DNA of 22,594 nt, taken from NCBI RefSeq assembly GCF_000485595.1, contig NW_014578089.1, positions 56,861 to 79,454 of the forward strand, given 5' to 3'. The translations under genes were made by a program, and so were the position numbers. Below are positions 19,201 through 22,594 of the stretch, in pieces; position 1 is the first letter of the stretch; the number at the start of each line of letters is the position of its first letter. The notes under the pieces are model-generated. The model worked only from the letters and a program-made list of their open reading frames with translations, did no database searches and was not told the origin of the DNA. This DNA comes from Priapulus caudatus (taxonomy: Eukaryota; Priapulida; Priapulimorpha; Priapulimorphida; Priapulidae).

Positions 19201-22071
19201 TTGTCATTTTACAAGGTTTATATGTGATATATTCTGAAAATATACAATCAGCTATTCAATTAGTAAATCAGTTATAATTTCTATTCTATTTAATACAGAG
19301 AATTATAAATCCGACAGACATCATCAACTTACATAGCAGAGTTTGGTGACAGCATTTGCCTTCACAGAAATGTTATCCTGCTTCAGTTCAAGCTTTATTT
19401 CATCCACAACCTGAGCAATAAAGCGTCCCTGCAAGAAAATCAAAGCTGTAGTCTAACATTCATTCCATCGATTAGCATCTACGTGCAAAACTTACCAGGT
19501 ATGAATATAAGGAACAACGGTGTCTGCTTTTTCCATGCTAAACATAACTTTCCATAAAATTTATCAGGGTCAGGTGAAGATCGGCATTCCCTCTTGCTTG
19601 ATGAAGCCTGTTCATTGCTAACGATCATGTGAGCGTGATCATTGCTTTCGACATGTGCCATCGTCTAATGATCCTTTTAAGTTAAGCTTCTTTGTTTCTG
19701 TTATTTCGGATTGGAATTCTCTCTCTTCGTCTTTTGGTAAATTGCAAATTTGTGGCTTTTTCTACTGCGATCCACCGTATTGATCTGTCGATTTTATCAA
19801 CTTGACTCTCCATCTTCGATATATATAGTTCTTTGGACTTTGAAGACTATTACTTACAATGTTACGAGGTGGACATGGTTGAATTGACATTATAGTACAC
19901 GTTATAACAGTTAACACAATATTAAAGTTGGTCCAAAATAGGACGTTTAATATGAGAGCATAGCAGTAACAACTATACCCAATTTCAAACATGTGGGTCA
20001 AACGGTTCCTGAGTTATCGTTGACCGTAGCCAAATGTTGACGGACGGACGGACAGATGGACGGATGTACGACGGACGACGACCCATGGCAATAGCTCAGC
20101 TTGACGATGTCAAGGTGAGCTAAAAATGAATGTCACTTATTTACTTTATGGGCTTAAGCTTGATAGAGGTAAAACTTCGTAAAGCTGATGCACGTGTACA
20201 TAAACACTAAATTAGCGGTACCGTCTACCAGGTCAGTAAGTAACTTAGTAAGTGTAACGGCACTACCCATGTTGATAGTTCAAAATATACCCCTGGGAGT
20301 TTCTAAACTGAACAGTCAACCATGTAGGCAGTCAAGATTGTACATATTGTTTAATGTTTTTACACTAAAACTGTACATGCATACATTCAATTGGGGGCCG
20401 AGTTGGGTAAATGTTAGTCCGGGCCGACGCAGACCCCAGTAATGGGGTCTGCGGCTGTGTCTATCTCAATCACGGAAAGCCACCTCCAGTTTGGAGGTGG
20501 CACTTATAGGTAATATATGCGCCCGATATATATACAATCCTATTGCGTGGAACTTACTTTAATCTGAACTTGAATAATTTATCTACGTGCATGCACGCTA
20601 TGATGTCCTGGTAGCGGCCACAACATAAGAACATATATCAAGTTGATAACCTAATGGTAAATATAAACATCATACCAAAATGGTCTGTCTTCATTCACAT
20701 TTGTCAACCAATAAAAATCAGGGTTCTCCAAGCTTTTTCATTATAGCATGGCGGGGCTGCCTTTACTTCTACTTCTACTTCTACTTCTATACTGGACAGT
20801 CCGTAAGGAATAAACGTCCAGGGCTATAGCTAGCCATGGTGTGTGTGACCTAGCTTGGGTACAGCGAGGTAGTTAGCCTTTTTTTAGCCGAATGGCACTG
20901 AGGGTGGTCACAGCCAGAGTTTTTTGCGCCCTCAGTGGTTCTTTTACGTCCCCATTGGTCTTAGTATTACTATATTGACTAATACTGGAGACGGGACCGC
21001 CATTTTACGTGGTCATCCGAGCCACGGGAGATTCACAGTCTCCAATGTTGAGAGCCAGGTTTTTACACCTTCAGAAAATTCACTGCCCCAGCCGGGGTTT
21101 GAACTCACAGCCTTCAGTGGACAGTATACGTGGCCTAACCACTGGACCACGGGGGCTCTCTTCTGTACGGTCATAGTTTTAGCATTTTTTAGCTAATTTT
21201 AGCATGGCGGCTATGATATTTAGAGTGGCGAGTGCATTTTAGGATGGCGGGGCTCGACGATAGCCTGGCGGGCCGCCAGGCTATAAGTGCTCTTGGAGAA
21301 CCCTGAAAACCACTTCCGGTTACTTCGGCTATTCCCGATGTTCAAATATAGTCCGCGCAATCTATGGTCAGGTTAATCTTAATTCTTTCCGAGTGAACCC
21401 GAAACTACCGGAAGTGAATTTCATTGGCCGATCGAAATGAATATGGCCAAAAATATCGAAGTTACTGTTACTAGAATGAATTATTGCATGAAAACAAAGT
21501 TCTGAAACGGAGATAAAGTCTTCAGAAAGCGATATTGACAAACAGAAGGTCTGTACTTGATATTTTGGGTCGGATACACCCCCGTCACGCCCTCAGTGCT
21601 ACTCGTTTTACCTAGCCAATGACCACAACAAAAATTGCAACAATTTTTACAAAAGTGACTGCAGACGATAAATCCGCACCCTCAGATTAGGAAAAAGCGG
21701 AGTTATAACGTCTGCATTTGCAGCCTAGGTAAATGTATAGGTTTAATACTATTTTTTACTACCTACTGTACGTTTAATATTGGGTGCCGATTTATTGATA
21801 TTTGCAGGAATGCCGATTATGGAGGATAGGCCTACCATGCTAAGTGCAACAGTACGATTTAATTTATTGTGAAACTTCGTGAACAGCTTTATTTGAATTT
21901 TTCGAAAGTCGTTACGTAAATGCGTTTAGATGTAAACTGTAATTCTACTAGTAGTAGTAGTAGTACCTCATTATCCTTGTTGTTACGTATTCCCCTGACC
22001 ATGTCCGTCAGATTCTTGTCGAACAATCGTTCGAAATTGTCCTTTACTTTCTTTAGTCTAGTATTTGCCAT
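956..22071 (-). CDS. AP3D1: AP-3 adaptor complex delta subunit (delta-adaptin), N-terminal 305 codons in ten exons; gene continues left of the window
   Basis: The delta subunit is one of two large chains of the AP-3 heterotetramer, which sorts membrane cargo from endosomes or the trans-Golgi to lysosomes and lysosome-related organelles. The ten exons (22071-21967, 19428-19333, 18441-18361, 17579-17499, 16918-16811, 16260-16131, 14691-14552, 13328-13255, 5914-5865, 1005-956) splice in frame to 915 nt. The product matches, in order, the adaptin trunk of animal AP3D1 as I remember it: FDKNLTDMVRGIRNNK near residue 18, DEIKLELKQDNISVKANAV near 43, GYDISWAAFNVIEVMS near 71, FHEGTDVMMLTTN near 105, CELARRNPKNYLSLAP near 211 and GMPSHTASIQ at 296-305. 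Most introns are phase 0; intron 6 is phase 1, intron 8 phase 2, intron 9 phase 1. Vertebrate AP3D1 is about 1150 residues, so roughly the first quarter is here. The start ATG is the first Met and gives the expected N-terminal length. The identity is very secure; exon 9 lies in a disturbed region. Confidence 0.96.
1178..1534. mobile_element. Non-autonomous hAT-like MITE with ATCGATGATC-type subterminal repeats
   Basis: The left end reads TAGTGTTGTCAATCGG and the right end, on the opposite strand, TAGTGATGTCATGATC, giving an imperfect inverted pair of about 11 bp. Flanks 1171-1178 and 1535-1542 share TACGCT (6 of 8 positions), a possible 8-bp target duplication. Both termini carry clustered palindromic ATCGATGATC / ACCGATGATCGGT motifs at 1209-1256 and 1498-1523, as in hAT ends. 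No transposase is present. Part of it (1390-1534) recurs inverted at about 11800-11960. Confidence 0.55.
1560..4740. repeat. Segment A: first copy of a tandemly and inversely repeated 3.2-kb unit
   Basis: 1560-3203 realigns to 4816-6474 (B); 3203-4148 realigns to 12195-13174 (C); the whole stretch realigns in reverse complement to about 7945-11940 (D). Alignment was by eye through shared landmarks such as the TCCGATAGAC start, the aggregated GGGAGTCC motifs near 3200-3490, and the C-run at about 3500. Copy A lacks about 50 bases near 3487 that are present in C and D. It contains the broken exon 9 copy and no ORF of note. Confidence 0.85.
2597..2645 (-). pseudogene. Broken duplicate of AP3D1 exon 9 in segment A
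   Basis: This is the equivalent of 5865-5914 in the other tandem copy. The flanking splice signals (TTGCAG and GTAAAT) are kept, but the exon is 49 rather than 50 nt. A base is lost at the Ala-Met codons, and the Glu-Cys-Ile-Asn stretch is rearranged, so the frame is broken. It is either a decayed duplicate or an error-rich second representation of the same locus. The indel-only style of damage favours sequencing error. Confidence 0.8.
4743..4807. repeat. GC-rich minisatellite, about 32-bp unit, two copies
   Basis: The unit begins GGGGCAGGCAGGTAGGCTGG and ends in GAGGTCCGACA; two units lie head to tail. The reverse complement of the same unit is expanded to many variant copies at about 7440-7930. 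Confidence 0.85.
4816..6474. repeat. Segment B: tandem copy of 1560-3203 carrying the intact exon 9
   Basis: It starts at the same TCCGATAGAC landmark as segment A, offset by about 3257 bases. The last several hundred bases are nearly identical to A, while the first part differs by many single-base indels. Similarity stops abruptly at 6474 in the GGAGTCCAAC motif, and its continuation is found at 12195. Confidence 0.88.
5865..5914 (-). CDS. AP3D1: AP3D1 exon 9, residues 272-288, intact copy inside a duplicated segment
   Basis: This small exon is too short for ordinary ORF listing. The acceptor TTCATTGCAG ends at 5915 and the donor GTAAAT starts at 5864. The leading C completes the serine left open by exon 8; the exon then reads TSAMSLLYECINTVIA plus G (phase 1). 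Content and phases are exactly what AP3D1 needs between exons 8 and 10. It lies in segment B (4816-6474), a tandem copy of 1560-3203, where the matching exon is frameshifted. The intact copy is therefore taken as the real one. Confidence 0.93.
6475..6901. other. Unmatched stretch at the left end of the inserted block
   Basis: I recognise no gene here. The 6831-6901 part is the reverse complement of about 12020-12090, so the block has inverted ends. The upstream part looks like low-accuracy sequence, with many near-repeats of GGTGA and CTACAGGT. Confidence 0.5.
6902..7155. mobile_element. TTAA-flanked MITE, 254 bp (piggyBac-like by target site)
   Basis: TTAA occurs directly outside both ends (6898-6901 and 7156-7159). 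The termini form an inverted repeat: AGCTGGGTTTACACTAGCC on the left and, read from the other strand, GCTGGGTTTACACTACAG on the right; matching continues into GACTTT and TTGGC. No transposase is encoded, and the open frames across it are incidental. Another copy of one end lies at about 12003-12027. Confidence 0.75.
7160..7439. other. Stretch with no recognised content
   Basis: Overlapping open frames exist on both strands here and into the minisatellite to the right, but none shows a recognisable domain. No repeat structure was identified within it. Confidence 0.4.
7440..7930. repeat. Expanded, degenerate GC-rich minisatellite, about 30-bp unit
   Basis: Variants of CTGCCCCTGTCGGACCTCAC followed by CAGCCTACC recur roughly fifteen times with frequent indels. 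It is the reverse complement of the two-unit array at 4743-4807. The 190-codon open frame across it is a by-product of the repeat. Confidence 0.85.
7945..11940 (-). repeat. Segment D: noisy inverted copy of segment A and part of the hAT-like MITE
   Basis: Reverse-complement landmarks run in order: 7950-8050 matches 4610-4735; 8380-8680 matches 4030-4300; 8870-9240 matches 3500-3840; 10110-10160 matches the TTAATATG repeats near 2810-2840; 11060-11240 matches 2000-2170; 11880-11940 matches 1405-1490. Similarity is fair at the left and poor around 9640-11000. Differences are mainly insertions, so D is longer than A. Confidence 0.8.
11975..12095 (-). repeat. Inverted copy of 6831-6940 (block terminus with MITE end)
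   Basis: The reverse complement reads GAAGAAATCCTTCCTTGCTC, then TTTAAAGCTGGGTTTACGCT, matching 6836-6915 with small indels. The inserted block therefore has related inverted sequence at both ends. Confidence 0.75.
12081..12163. repeat. Degenerate CAG/CAA/GCAGGC repeat abutting the assembly gap
   Basis: Runs of CAGCAG, CAACAG and CAGGCAGG continue up to the first N. A cleaner CAG tract lies at 13179-13230 beside exon 8, so both ends of this disturbed region are CAG-rich. Confidence 0.8.
12164..12188. other. Assembly gap, 25 Ns
   Basis: Exactly 25 undetermined bases are present. The fixed, small size suggests a software placeholder rather than a measured gap. Confidence 0.97.
12195..13174. 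repeat. Segment C: continuation of segment B (copy of 3203-4148)
   Basis: It starts at CCCTGCCCTCAAAAAGG and ends at TTTATAAGCCAAGA, colinear with 3203-4148. It carries many extra single bases and retains about 50 bases missing from segment A near 3487. It begins at the very base where segment B stops. Confidence 0.9.
13179..13230. repeat. CAG/CAA trinucleotide repeat next to the exon 8 donor
   Basis: (CAG)n interrupted by CAA runs up to about 25 bases from the donor of exon 8. On the transcribed strand it is a CTG/TTG repeat within intron 8. Segment C ends only a few bases to its left. Confidence 0.92.
13255..13328 (-). CDS. AP3D1: AP3D1 exon 8, residues 248-271 plus two bases of codon 272
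   Basis: The acceptor CTTCTGTGGCAG ends at 13329 and the donor GTAACG starts at 13254. The 74 nt encode FGALTPLEPRLGKKLIEPL then TNLIH plus AG, continuing exon 7 exactly where expected. Intron 8 is phase 2, and exon 9 supplies the C of the split serine. A CAG/CAA (minus-strand CTG) repeat begins about 25 bases past the donor. Confidence 0.95.
13329..14551 (-). other. AP3D1: AP3D1 intron 7
   Basis: AT-rich sequence without coding matches. The only structure I see is a short tandem repeat at 13391-13452. Confidence 0.8.
13391..13452. repeat. Short tandem repeat, 10-bp unit CCAGTCTAAC
   Basis: About six variant units (CCAGTCTAAC, CTCAGTCCGT and similar) lie head to tail in intron 7. Confidence 0.85.
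14552..14691 (-). CDS. AP3D1: AP3D1 exon 7, residues 201-247
   Basis: The acceptor TATGACGCAG ends at 14692 and the donor GTGAGA starts at 14551. With the G from exon 6 it encodes G-VQSAAVNVVCELARRNPK then NYLSLAPIFFKLMTSSTNNW and MLIKIIKL. This adaptin block is diagnostic for AP-3 delta rather than for the AP-1 or AP-2 large chains. It ends at a codon boundary. Confidence 0.97.
14738..15033. mobile_element. PIF/Harbinger (Tourist-like) MITE, 296 bp, perfect 34-bp terminal inverted repeats
   Basis: 14738-14771 and 15000-15033 are perfect reverse complements, beginning GGCCAAAACAAAATATAGG. TAA flanks both ends (14735-14737 and 15034-15036), the TWA target duplication typical of PIF/Harbinger. 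The interior is A-rich and non-coding. Perfect TIRs suggest recent insertion or conversion. Confidence 0.85.
15201..15283. repeat. Imperfect inverted repeat with arms of about 24 bp
   Basis: GACATGTTTACAGGTAACAG (with TCAT after it) at 15201-15224 pairs with ATGACTGTTACCTGCAACAC at 15259-15283, with a spacer of about 34 bases. It could be a small MITE remnant or a hairpin in the intron RNA. Confidence 0.7.
15367..15700. mobile_element. hAT-like MITE, 334 bp, with TAAGTACTTATAAG subterminal repeats
   Basis: The left end CAGGGTTCATAGTAG pairs with the right end, which reads CAGGGTTCGTAGCGG on the other strand. GATAC flanks both ends (15362-15366 and 15701-15705). Several ACTTATAAG / AAGTACTT motifs lie near the termini. 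CAGGG termini fit hAT, but hAT usually makes 8-bp duplications and only 5 bp are seen here. Confidence 0.7.
15887..16108. repeat. CA/CACG/CCCA compound microsatellite
   Basis: Over 200 bases of CACG, CACA and CCCA repeats. It reads GTGTG/GTGCG on the transcribed strand and starts about 20 bases inside intron 6. The His/Thr-rich open frames across it are artefacts. Confidence 0.95.
16131..16260 (-). CDS. AP3D1: AP3D1 exon 6, residues 158-200 plus first base of codon 201
   Basis: The acceptor CCGTGGACAG ends at 16261 and the donor GTGAGT starts at 16130. The 130 nt encode MASTKPYIRKKAILVMYKV then FLKYPDALRPTFARLKEKLEDPDP, the most conserved adaptin stretch (KPYIRKKA, KYPDALRP, LEDPDPG). The final G completes a glycine with exon 7, giving phase 1. 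A CA-rich microsatellite begins about 20 bases past the donor. Confidence 0.96.
16261..16810 (-). other. AP3D1: AP3D1 intron 5
   Basis: A 550-bp intron dominated by pyrimidine-rich tandem repeats on the plus strand. The 187- and 128-codon plus-strand frames here run over the repeat and antisense to exon 5, so they are not believed. Confidence 0.8.
16434..16770. repeat. Pyrimidine-rich tandem repeat, unit about 138 bp, 2.4 copies
   Basis: The landmark CCTTCCCTCC recurs at 16441, 16582 and 16717. Each is followed by similar CTCCTTCTCTACCCGC and, in the first two, GCCGACT(A/G)TTGC(C/T)(A/G)GCA blocks. Confidence 0.75.
16811..16918 (-). CDS. AP3D1: AP3D1 exon 5, residues 122-157
   Basis: The acceptor TTTTTACCTGTAG ends at 16919 and the donor GTGAGT starts at 16810. 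The 108 nt encode DLNSSNTYDAAVALTGLSC then FLTSDLARDLANDIMTL. The exon is GC-rich with mostly G/C third positions, unlike the AT-rich introns. Its acceptor is the first unit of a 17-unit minisatellite that repeats the same acceptor-like sequence through the upstream intron. Confidence 0.96.
16914..17309 (-). repeat. 17-unit minisatellite (about 23 bp) that repeats the exon 5 splice-acceptor sequence
   Basis: Plus-strand units of the form CCTACAGGTAAAAACACGTC occur about 17 times. On the transcribed strand each reads ACGTGTTTTTACCTGTAGG, a pyrimidine tract ending in an AG. The unit nearest exon 5 is the acceptor used at 16919. Units 1 and 10 share GATC before the CTACAG, the first bases of exon 5 read on the plus strand. 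There are no unique spacers, so it is not a CRISPR array. Confidence 0.93.
16919..17498 (-). other. AP3D1: AP3D1 intron 4
   Basis: Two thirds of this 580-bp intron is the acceptor-like minisatellite. The remaining 190 bases next to exon 4 are AT-rich and featureless. Confidence 0.85.
17499..17579 (-). CDS. AP3D1: AP3D1 exon 4, residues 95-121
   Basis: The acceptor GTGTGCTTCAG ends at 17580 and the donor GTACCG starts at 17498. The 81 nt encode RSGYLTAAQCFHEGTDVMM then LTTNMIRK, matching the conserved delta-adaptin block around FHEGTDV. Phase 0 on both sides. The donor is weak at positions +4 to +6. Confidence 0.95.
17580..18360 (-). other. AP3D1: AP3D1 intron 3
   Basis: AT-rich sequence with no recognised repeat or coding content on either strand. 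Confidence 0.8.
18361..18441 (-). CDS. AP3D1: AP3D1 exon 3, residues 68-94
   Basis: The acceptor GTTGTATAG ends at 18442 and the donor GTAGGT starts at 18360. The 81 nt encode LQMLGYDISWAAFNVIEVM then SSPKFTFK, a highly conserved adaptin segment covering the Y-D-I-S-W-A-A-F motif. Phase 0 at both ends. Confidence 0.96.
18442..19332 (-). other. AP3D1: AP3D1 intron 2
   Basis: AT-rich sequence. A short GTGAGGGGGAT motif occurs twice (about 18624 and 18667); otherwise nothing is recognised. Confidence 0.8.
19333..19428 (-). CDS. AP3D1: AP3D1 exon 2, residues 36-67
   Basis: The acceptor TTTTCTTGCAG ends at 19429 and the donor GTAAGT begins at 19332. The 96 nt encode GRFIAQVVDEIKLELKQDN followed by ISVKANAVTKLCY, the first alpha-solenoid helices of the adaptin trunk. 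Both borders are phase 0. Confidence 0.96.
19994..20127. repeat. Dispersed repeat fragment with GGAC tandem core
   Basis: It begins GGTCAAACGGTTCCTGAGTT, has a GGACGGACGGACAGATGG core and ends CAATAGCTCAG...GGTGAGCTAAAA. I recall this arrangement as a common interspersed repeat in molluscs and some other marine invertebrates. That is recollection, not a search result. Confidence 0.5.
20393..20502. repeat. Twin perfect hairpins with a GGGGCCGAGTTGG-type flank
   Basis: 20428-20453 forms an 11-bp perfect stem (CGCAGACCCCA with TGGGGTCTGCG) around GTAA. 20479-20501 forms a 10-bp perfect stem (GCCACCTCCA with TGGAGGTGGC) around GTT. Both close on CCA/TGG and are 25 bases apart. The upstream GGGGGCCGAGTTGGGTAAAT looks like part of a dispersed element. 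The family is unknown to me. Confidence 0.8.
20719..21305. mobile_element. TIR element of 587 bp with CAGGGTTCTCCAAG ends, interrupted by a SINE
   Basis: CAGGGTTCTCCAAGC at 20719 and CTTGGAGAACCCTG ending at 21305 are inverted repeats of 14 bp, consistent with hAT-type CAGGG termini. Shared internal GCATGGCGGGGCT-like blocks lie near both ends. No convincing target duplication is visible. A TTCTAC repeat lies at about 20764-20790. Confidence 0.65.
20884..21158 (-). mobile_element. tRNA-derived SINE nested in the TIR element
   Basis: On the minus strand a 75-nt tRNA-like head (21158-21084) shows an A box (TGGTCCAGTGGTTAGG) and a B box (GAGTTCAAACC) with tRNA spacing, closed by CCCCGGCTGGGG. 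An unrelated body of about 200 bp and an A-rich tail (GGCTAAAAAAAGGC, near 20884) follow. The A box resembles tRNA-Glu/Asp. The cloverleaf is degenerate, so it is not a functional tRNA gene. Confidence 0.75.
21312..21415. promoter_or_regulatory. Inverted pair of ETS-type motifs in intron 1
   Basis: ACTTCCGGT at 21312-21320 and ACCGGAAGT at 21407-21415 are perfect inverted 9-mers matching the ETS/GABP consensus. They lie about 700 bases inside the gene from the ATG. They could mark an intronic promoter or be chance or transposon sequence. Confidence 0.35.
21950..21966. repeat. GTA/TAC trinucleotide run forming the exon 1 donor
   Basis: Five TAG/AGT repeats run directly into the exon 1 border, so on the transcribed strand the donor reads GTACTACTACTAC. 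Confidence 0.85.
21967..22071 (-). CDS. AP3D1: AP3D1 exon 1 (coding part), residues 1-35
   Basis: The exon opens with ATG at 22071 and encodes a short basic stretch followed by ERLFDKNLTDMVRGIRNNK and DNE, the hallmark N-terminus of delta-adaptins. It ends in a GAG codon before the donor GTACTACTAC at 21966 (phase 0). The donor departs from GTRAGT because a TAC/GTA trinucleotide run (21950-21966) forms it. No in-frame upstream Met is visible in the preceding A/G-rich leader. Confidence 0.96.
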
Positions 22072-22520
22072 TTTGAAGATTTATCCTCTTCTTCTTTTTC
22101 TGTGAAACCTAACAGCCGATTGTCATGAGGAACTATCTTAATTAGAGATAGAGCAAATAACAGCTGTTTTTCAGTCAACTAAACATTTCTCCACATAGCC
22201 ACGAAAACAAGATGGTTGATCTTGTCACGTGACCCACCTCCGCAGAGAGTGCTGCCACCAAAGCAGAAAAAATAGGGAACTAATGGTCTACGTTTATCAT
22301 AGATATATAGATTACAGATTATATACAAATTATCTATGATTTTATCAGGCTGCAGAAAAACTGGCACGTTGCTCAAATACGTGTTTTTGAAAAACAATAA
22401 TTGAGTGCGTTTCTTTAATCAGATAAAGATTTAATCTGGGCTGAACGGGATATGAAGCAAAATTTCACCGTTTCAAATCGGTTGTCATTCATTCTTTAAC
22501 AACGTTGTCAACGCAAAAGC

Positions 22521-22524
<4 letters not shown>
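22072..22524 (-). promoter_or_regulatory. AP3D1: Presumptive AP3D1 5' UTR and promoter region
   Basis: This is the sequence upstream of the ATG on the minus strand. The leader next to the ATG is purine-rich (GAAAAAGAAGAAGAGG, about 22083-22098). A CCATCTTG element of YY1 type lies around 22209-22217 beside a CLEAR palindrome. No TATA box at a convincing distance was identified, and the transcription start cannot be fixed. Confidence 0.5.
22224..22233. promoter_or_regulatory. CLEAR / E-box palindrome GTCACGTGAC
   Basis: The full 10-base palindrome GTCACGTGAC is present, ending 153 bases upstream of the AP3D1 ATG. This is the consensus bound by TFEB/MITF-type bHLH-zipper factors in promoters of lysosomal genes. 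AP-3 serves lysosome-related organelles, so the placement makes biological sense. Function is inferred. Confidence 0.6.

Positions 22525-22594
<70 letters not shown>
22525..22594. repeat. (TG)n dinucleotide microsatellite, 35 units to the window edge
   Basis: An uninterrupted TG run extends to the last base and may continue beyond it. Confidence 0.97.

Larger units (their letters stand above)
19429..21966 (-). other. AP3D1: AP3D1 intron 1
   Basis: A 2.5-kb first intron containing unidentified short open frames on the minus strand (19479-20001), a GGAC-rich dispersed repeat, twin hairpins, a TIR element with a SINE, and an inverted pair of ETS-type motifs. Confidence 0.8.

Noticed and set aside
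21084-21158. tRNA gene on the minus strand
   Set aside because: A and B boxes are present, but the anticodon arm and acceptor stem do not fold convincingly, and a non-tRNA body with an A-rich tail follows, as expected for a SINE.
1-22594. A new defence, toxin or other bacterial-style system
   Set aside because: The window is spliced animal DNA with one housekeeping trafficking gene and repeats; nothing supports such a system.

Overview
This is eukaryotic (metazoan) genomic DNA. It is AT-rich, intron-rich and full of small DNA transposons, microsatellites and minisatellites, with one recognisable protein-coding gene. That gene runs right to left on the minus strand and encodes the delta subunit of the AP-3 adaptor complex (AP3D1). 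I traced ten consecutive coding exons, starting at an ATG at 22071 and ending at 956. Together they give exactly 915 nt (305 codons), open in every exon, with GT/AG borders and matching phases throughout. The remaining C-terminal three quarters of the protein must lie left of base 1. The organism is probably a marine invertebrate. A GGAC-rich repeat at about 19.99-20.13 kb resembles repeats I associate with mollusc and other lophotrochozoan genomes, but the window alone does not settle the phylum.

Right part (13.25-22.59 kb): this half looks like normal gene sequence. From right to left it holds a (TG)n tract, the presumptive promoter with a perfect CLEAR/E-box palindrome 153 bp upstream of the ATG, then exons 1 to 8. 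The introns carry a TIR element containing a tRNA-derived SINE, a pair of strong hairpins, a hAT-like MITE, a PIF/Harbinger-like MITE with perfect 34-bp ends, and a 17-unit minisatellite fused to the 3' splice site of exon 5.

Left part (1-13.25 kb): exon 10 (956-1005) and an intact exon 9 (5865-5914) lie here, in a region that is heavily duplicated and probably partly misassembled. A segment of about 3.2 kb at 1560-4807 (A) is repeated in tandem from 4816 (B). B breaks off at 6474, and its exact continuation resumes at 12195 (C), just after a run of 25 Ns. Between them lies 5.7 kb with a TTAA-flanked MITE, an expanded GC-rich minisatellite, and a noisy inverted copy (D) of A. Copy A also holds a frameshifted duplicate of exon 9. 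The copies differ largely by single-base indels, and the 5.7 kb interrupts the repeat without gain or loss. This looks more like error-rich long-read gap filling than biology, although a real insertion or inverted duplication cannot be excluded from the sequence alone.

I found no rRNA, functional tRNA, CRISPR or prokaryotic-type system, and no convincing second protein-coding gene. The most interesting biological observations are the splice-acceptor minisatellite upstream of exon 5, the CLEAR palindrome in the promoter, and the twin hairpins in intron 1.
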